Positions 4,769 to 6,471 of a stretch of DNA of 6,471 nt are shown piece after piece. Position 1 is the first letter of the stretch, and each line of letters starts with the position of its first letter. The notes below the pieces were generated by a model, which worked only from the letters and a program-made list of their open reading frames with translations, was not told the DNA's origin and did not search any database. The stretch lies in contig JALSGI010000057.1 of the NCBI GenBank assembly GCA_026982835.1, positions 1 through 6,471 of the forward strand, read 5' to 3'. This stretch comes from Planctomycetota bacterium. Lineage in GTDB: Bacteria; Planctomycetota; Planctomycetia; Pirellulales; S012-138. The position numbers and the translations under genes are program-made.

Positions 4769-6253
4769 ATGACTCATCGTTCCCTTGTGGCAACTTTGGG
4801 GGCAGCGTGGCTGGTGAGTTTGCTGCCCGCGGCGGCCTGGGCCGACCCTTGCGGTATGGTTCCGCCGGTTTATATCCAGCAGCCGGACGCCATTACCCGC
4901 ATCGGCGACCAGATGACCTTTGTGTTCTACAAGGATGGCATCGAGACGTTCGTCATCCGCCCGGGCTTCCGGGGCAAGGTGGAGGAGTTCGGCATGTTGA
5001 TCCCCTTCCCCACCCCCCCGGCGGTGCGGAAGATGCCCGACGACATCTTCCCCCACATCCAGGCGGCCATCGACCCGCCGGAGGTGGTGGTGGATTTGCG
5101 CCCCCGGCTGGAGTTTATGATAAAAAAGATGCGCGCTGGAAGGGGAGTTTTGCATTCTGAAGCAGCCCCTGGCTTGGCTCTGCGCCGAGACCAGGTTCGC
5201 GTGATCCGCGAGGAGGCGGTGGGGATGTACGAGGTGGCGGTGCTCGAGGCCGGCTCGGCTGCGGCTCTGAAGCGCTGGATGACCCAGCACCAGTACCGCT
5301 ATCCCGACGGCATGGACAAGGTGTGCGACGAGTACATCGAGCAGGGCTGGTGCTTCGTGGCGGTGAAGACCCGCGTCAGCGGCAAACGCCAGGTGGACCC
5401 CCGGCCCGGCCAACGCCAGGTGAAGCCGGGCCTTCCGCCGGGAGCGGGGTTTGACGGGTTTGTGCAGGCGATGGGCTTCCGCTTCCGCACCCCGGAGCTA
5501 GTGGTGCCGATGCGGCTTTCGGCGTTCAACGAAGGGGAGCTGCACAACATCGTGTACCTGTTGACCGAGGGCCCGCGCAAGATCCGCTCCATTCCGGAGG
5601 AGTACGTGGTGCGTCAGGTGCCGGGCAAGGAGCTGTTGCGGAACGTGACGGGTCCGCTTCCGCTTCGGATCATTGGGGGGACGGCCAAGGACATTCCCGC
5701 TTGGCGACTGAAGCAGTTGCCGCAGGAGCGGAATCCGGAGCCGCACAACGGGCATGCTCGGGACCTGTTTGCCGGGGACTTGCTGGCGGTGCAGAGCGGG
5801 CAGTTGAGCCTGGCCTATGAGGAAGAGGAGAAGATGCTGCTTCGGATTGGGGAGCGTTTGCACCTGCGGGGAGCGCAGATTGACCGGTTGAACCTGGAGG
5901 CGTTGCGTCAGAAGCGCAAGGCGGCGGTTGCGTCGGCGTTGAAGGACCTGGAGGGGATGACGCTGACGGTGGTGGATGGGGATTTTCCCCGGCGGGTGCT
6001 GGCAAGCCAGAACCTTGTCTTCAGCGAGTACCGGATGCCGGCCTATCGCAATACACCGCGTTACTACGATGCGCGGCGGAAAGCTCCGGCTCCGCGGCAG
6101 GAGGGGGTGTTGCACTTGGGTGCGTTGGAGGTGCAGGAGCTGTTGCGCAAGCGGCAGCGGGAGGGCCTGCGTTGGAAGGCCCTGCTGGGGGTGTTCACCC
6201 TGCTGGGGCTGGTGGCCACCGGAATGGTGCTCTTGCGCAAGCGAAACGCTTGA
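4769..6253 (+). CDS. Secreted DUF2330-type protein with C-terminal membrane anchor
   Basis: This 494-residue protein starts at an ATG with AGGAG (4756-4760) eight bases upstream. The frame is open back to 4604, but that part overlaps the previous gene and would bury the signal peptide. A typical signal peptide (1-25) ends AWA before DPCGMVPP, so cleavage after A25 is expected. The mature N-terminus resembles DUF2330: an early cysteine in PCG, then QPDAITRIGDQMTFVFYKDG, FRGKVEEFGMLIPFPTPP (68-84), VGMYEVAVLEAGSAAALKRW (151-170) and YIEQGWCFVAVK (189-200). A Glu/Lys/Arg-rich helical stretch (about 350-395) precedes a transmembrane helix (about 469-488) and the cationic end RKRNA, so it is probably anchored in the membrane facing outward. 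DUF2330 has no known function. Codons around 5118-5170 are AT-richer than their neighbours. It is probably in one operon with the 3775 gene and followed by a paralogue. Confidence 0.9.
   Translation: MTHRSLVATLGAAWLVSLLPAAAWADPCGMVPPVYIQQPDAITRIGDQMTFVFYKDGIETFVIRPGFRGKVEEFGMLIPFPTPPAVRKMPDDIFPHIQAAIDPPEVVVDLRPRLEFMIKKMRAGRGVLHSEAAPGLALRRDQVRVIREEAVGMYEVAVLEAGSAAALKRWMTQHQYRYPDGMDKVCDEYIEQGWCFVAVKTRVSGKRQVDPRPGQRQVKPGLPPGAGFDGFVQAMGFRFRTPELVVPMRLSAFNEGELHNIVYLLTEGPRKIRSIPEEYVVRQVPGKELLRNVTGPLPLRIIGGTAKDIPAWRLKQLPQERNPEPHNGHARDLFAGDLLAVQSGQLSLAYEEEEKMLLRIGERLHLRGAQIDRLNLEALRQKRKAAVASALKDLEGMTLTVVDGDFPRRVLASQNLVFSEYRMPAYRNTPRYYDARRKAPAPRQEGVLHLGALEVQELLRKRQREGLRWKALLGVFTLLGLVATGMVLLRKRNA
4820..4920 (+). 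repeat. 101-base direct repeat, copy A
   Basis: Bases 4820-4920 are identical to 6371-6471 at all 101 positions (offset 1551). The identity begins inside the signal-peptide codons (LLPAAAWADPCG) and runs into the DUF2330 domain. The base before it differs (T at 4819, C at 6370). The repeat is cut by the window end, so its true length is unknown. Confidence 0.95.
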
Positions 6254-6334
6254 GAAACCGAAGCAAGTTCGAGCTCAGGATACTTTTTTCGATCTGTGAT
6301 ATGTGAAATGCTTCCTATTCAAGGAGCTTTGACC
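6254..6334 (+). other. Spacer between the two DUF2330 genes
   Basis: This 81-base gap is AT-richer than the flanking genes. It holds a T-run (about 6283-6288) without a convincing GC stem before it, so I do not call a terminator. It ends with AAGGAG (6321-6326), eight bases before the next ATG. The two genes may be co-transcribed. Confidence 0.5.
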
Positions 6335-6471
6335 ATGAAACGGGTTTGTTGCACGCTGCTTGTCCTGGCCTTGCTGCCCGCGGCGGCCTGGGCCGACCCT
6401 TGCGGTATGGTTCCGCCGGTTTATATCCAGCAGCCGGACGCCATTACCCGCATCGGCGACCAGATGACCTT
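6335..6471 (+). CDS. Second DUF2330 protein, N-terminal fragment
   Basis: This start of a gene (45 full codons) runs off the right edge. AAGGAG at 6321-6326 lies eight bases before the ATG. The signal peptide begins differently from the upstream paralogue (MKRVCCTLLVLA against MTHRSLVATLGAAWLVS) and then becomes identical from LLPAAAWADPCG to the edge, at the DNA level as well as in protein. Cleavage after the AWA motif would release the same mature N-terminus. The different first codons and the separate ribosome site indicate a real second gene; the perfect identity thereafter means very recent copying, gene conversion, or an assembly effect at a contig end. Only the N-terminal part of the domain is visible. 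Confidence 0.75.
   Translation, partial: MKRVCCTLLVLALLPAAAWADPCGMVPPVYIQQPDAITRIGDQMT
6371..6471 (+). repeat. 101-base direct repeat, copy B (reaches the window end)
   Basis: Identical to 4820-4920. It begins within the signal peptide of the second DUF2330 gene and reaches the last base given. That the window stops while still inside a perfect repeat is what one expects of a contig ending at an unresolved repeat. Confidence 0.95.

Noticed and set aside
3964..4770. 268-codon minus-strand frame
   Set aside because: It is antisense to three plus-strand genes, rich in His, Pro and Gln, with no ribosome site or domain.
4026..4772. 248-codon plus-strand frame overlapping the 220- and 86-residue genes
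   Set aside because: Its Gly/Pro/Ala/Arg-rich product is typical of an off-frame reading of GC-rich coding DNA, and there is no start signal.
5498..6115. 205-codon minus-strand frame
   Set aside because: It is antisense to the DUF2330 gene, with shadow-like His/Arg/Gln/Leu composition.

Overview
This window is GC-rich bacterial DNA. I favour a planctomycete or a close relative in the PVC group, with only moderate confidence. The reasons are a DUF2330-type secreted protein, several short proteins that match no family I know, and GC-rich hairpin repeats scattered between genes. The only gene that can be named firmly is ispH, the last enzyme of the MEP isoprenoid pathway, which is too widespread to fix the lineage.

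The left part (1-3533) is read from the minus strand. It holds the start of a membrane-anchored protein of unknown function (1-477, running off the left edge), two short genes for glycine-rich membrane proteins (901-1272 and 1354-1779) that look co-transcribed from a promoter near 1825-1853, and ispH (2589-3533). Three copies of a short non-coding element lie between these genes (about 782-900, 2019-2411 and 2449-2588). They share ends of the type CAGCCCGTTGAA and look like a MITE or REP-type family. Two of them sit exactly at the stop codon of a neighbouring gene.

The right part (3775-6471) is read from the plus strand, divergently from ispH across a 241-base gap holding two perfect-stem hairpins. 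It encodes a 220-residue membrane-anchored protein, an 86-residue continuation in the same frame just after a TGA, a 494-residue secreted DUF2330 protein with a C-terminal membrane anchor, and the first 45 codons of a second DUF2330 gene. These are closely spaced and probably form one operon for cell-envelope proteins; their function is unknown.

The points most worth checking are three. The last 101 bases are an exact copy of bases 4820-4920, which means either a very recent tandem duplication or gene conversion, or an assembly end. An in-frame TGA separates the 220- and 86-residue proteins. The mobile-element-like family ends at stop codons. I see no rRNA, tRNA, CRISPR array, transposase or known defence gene.
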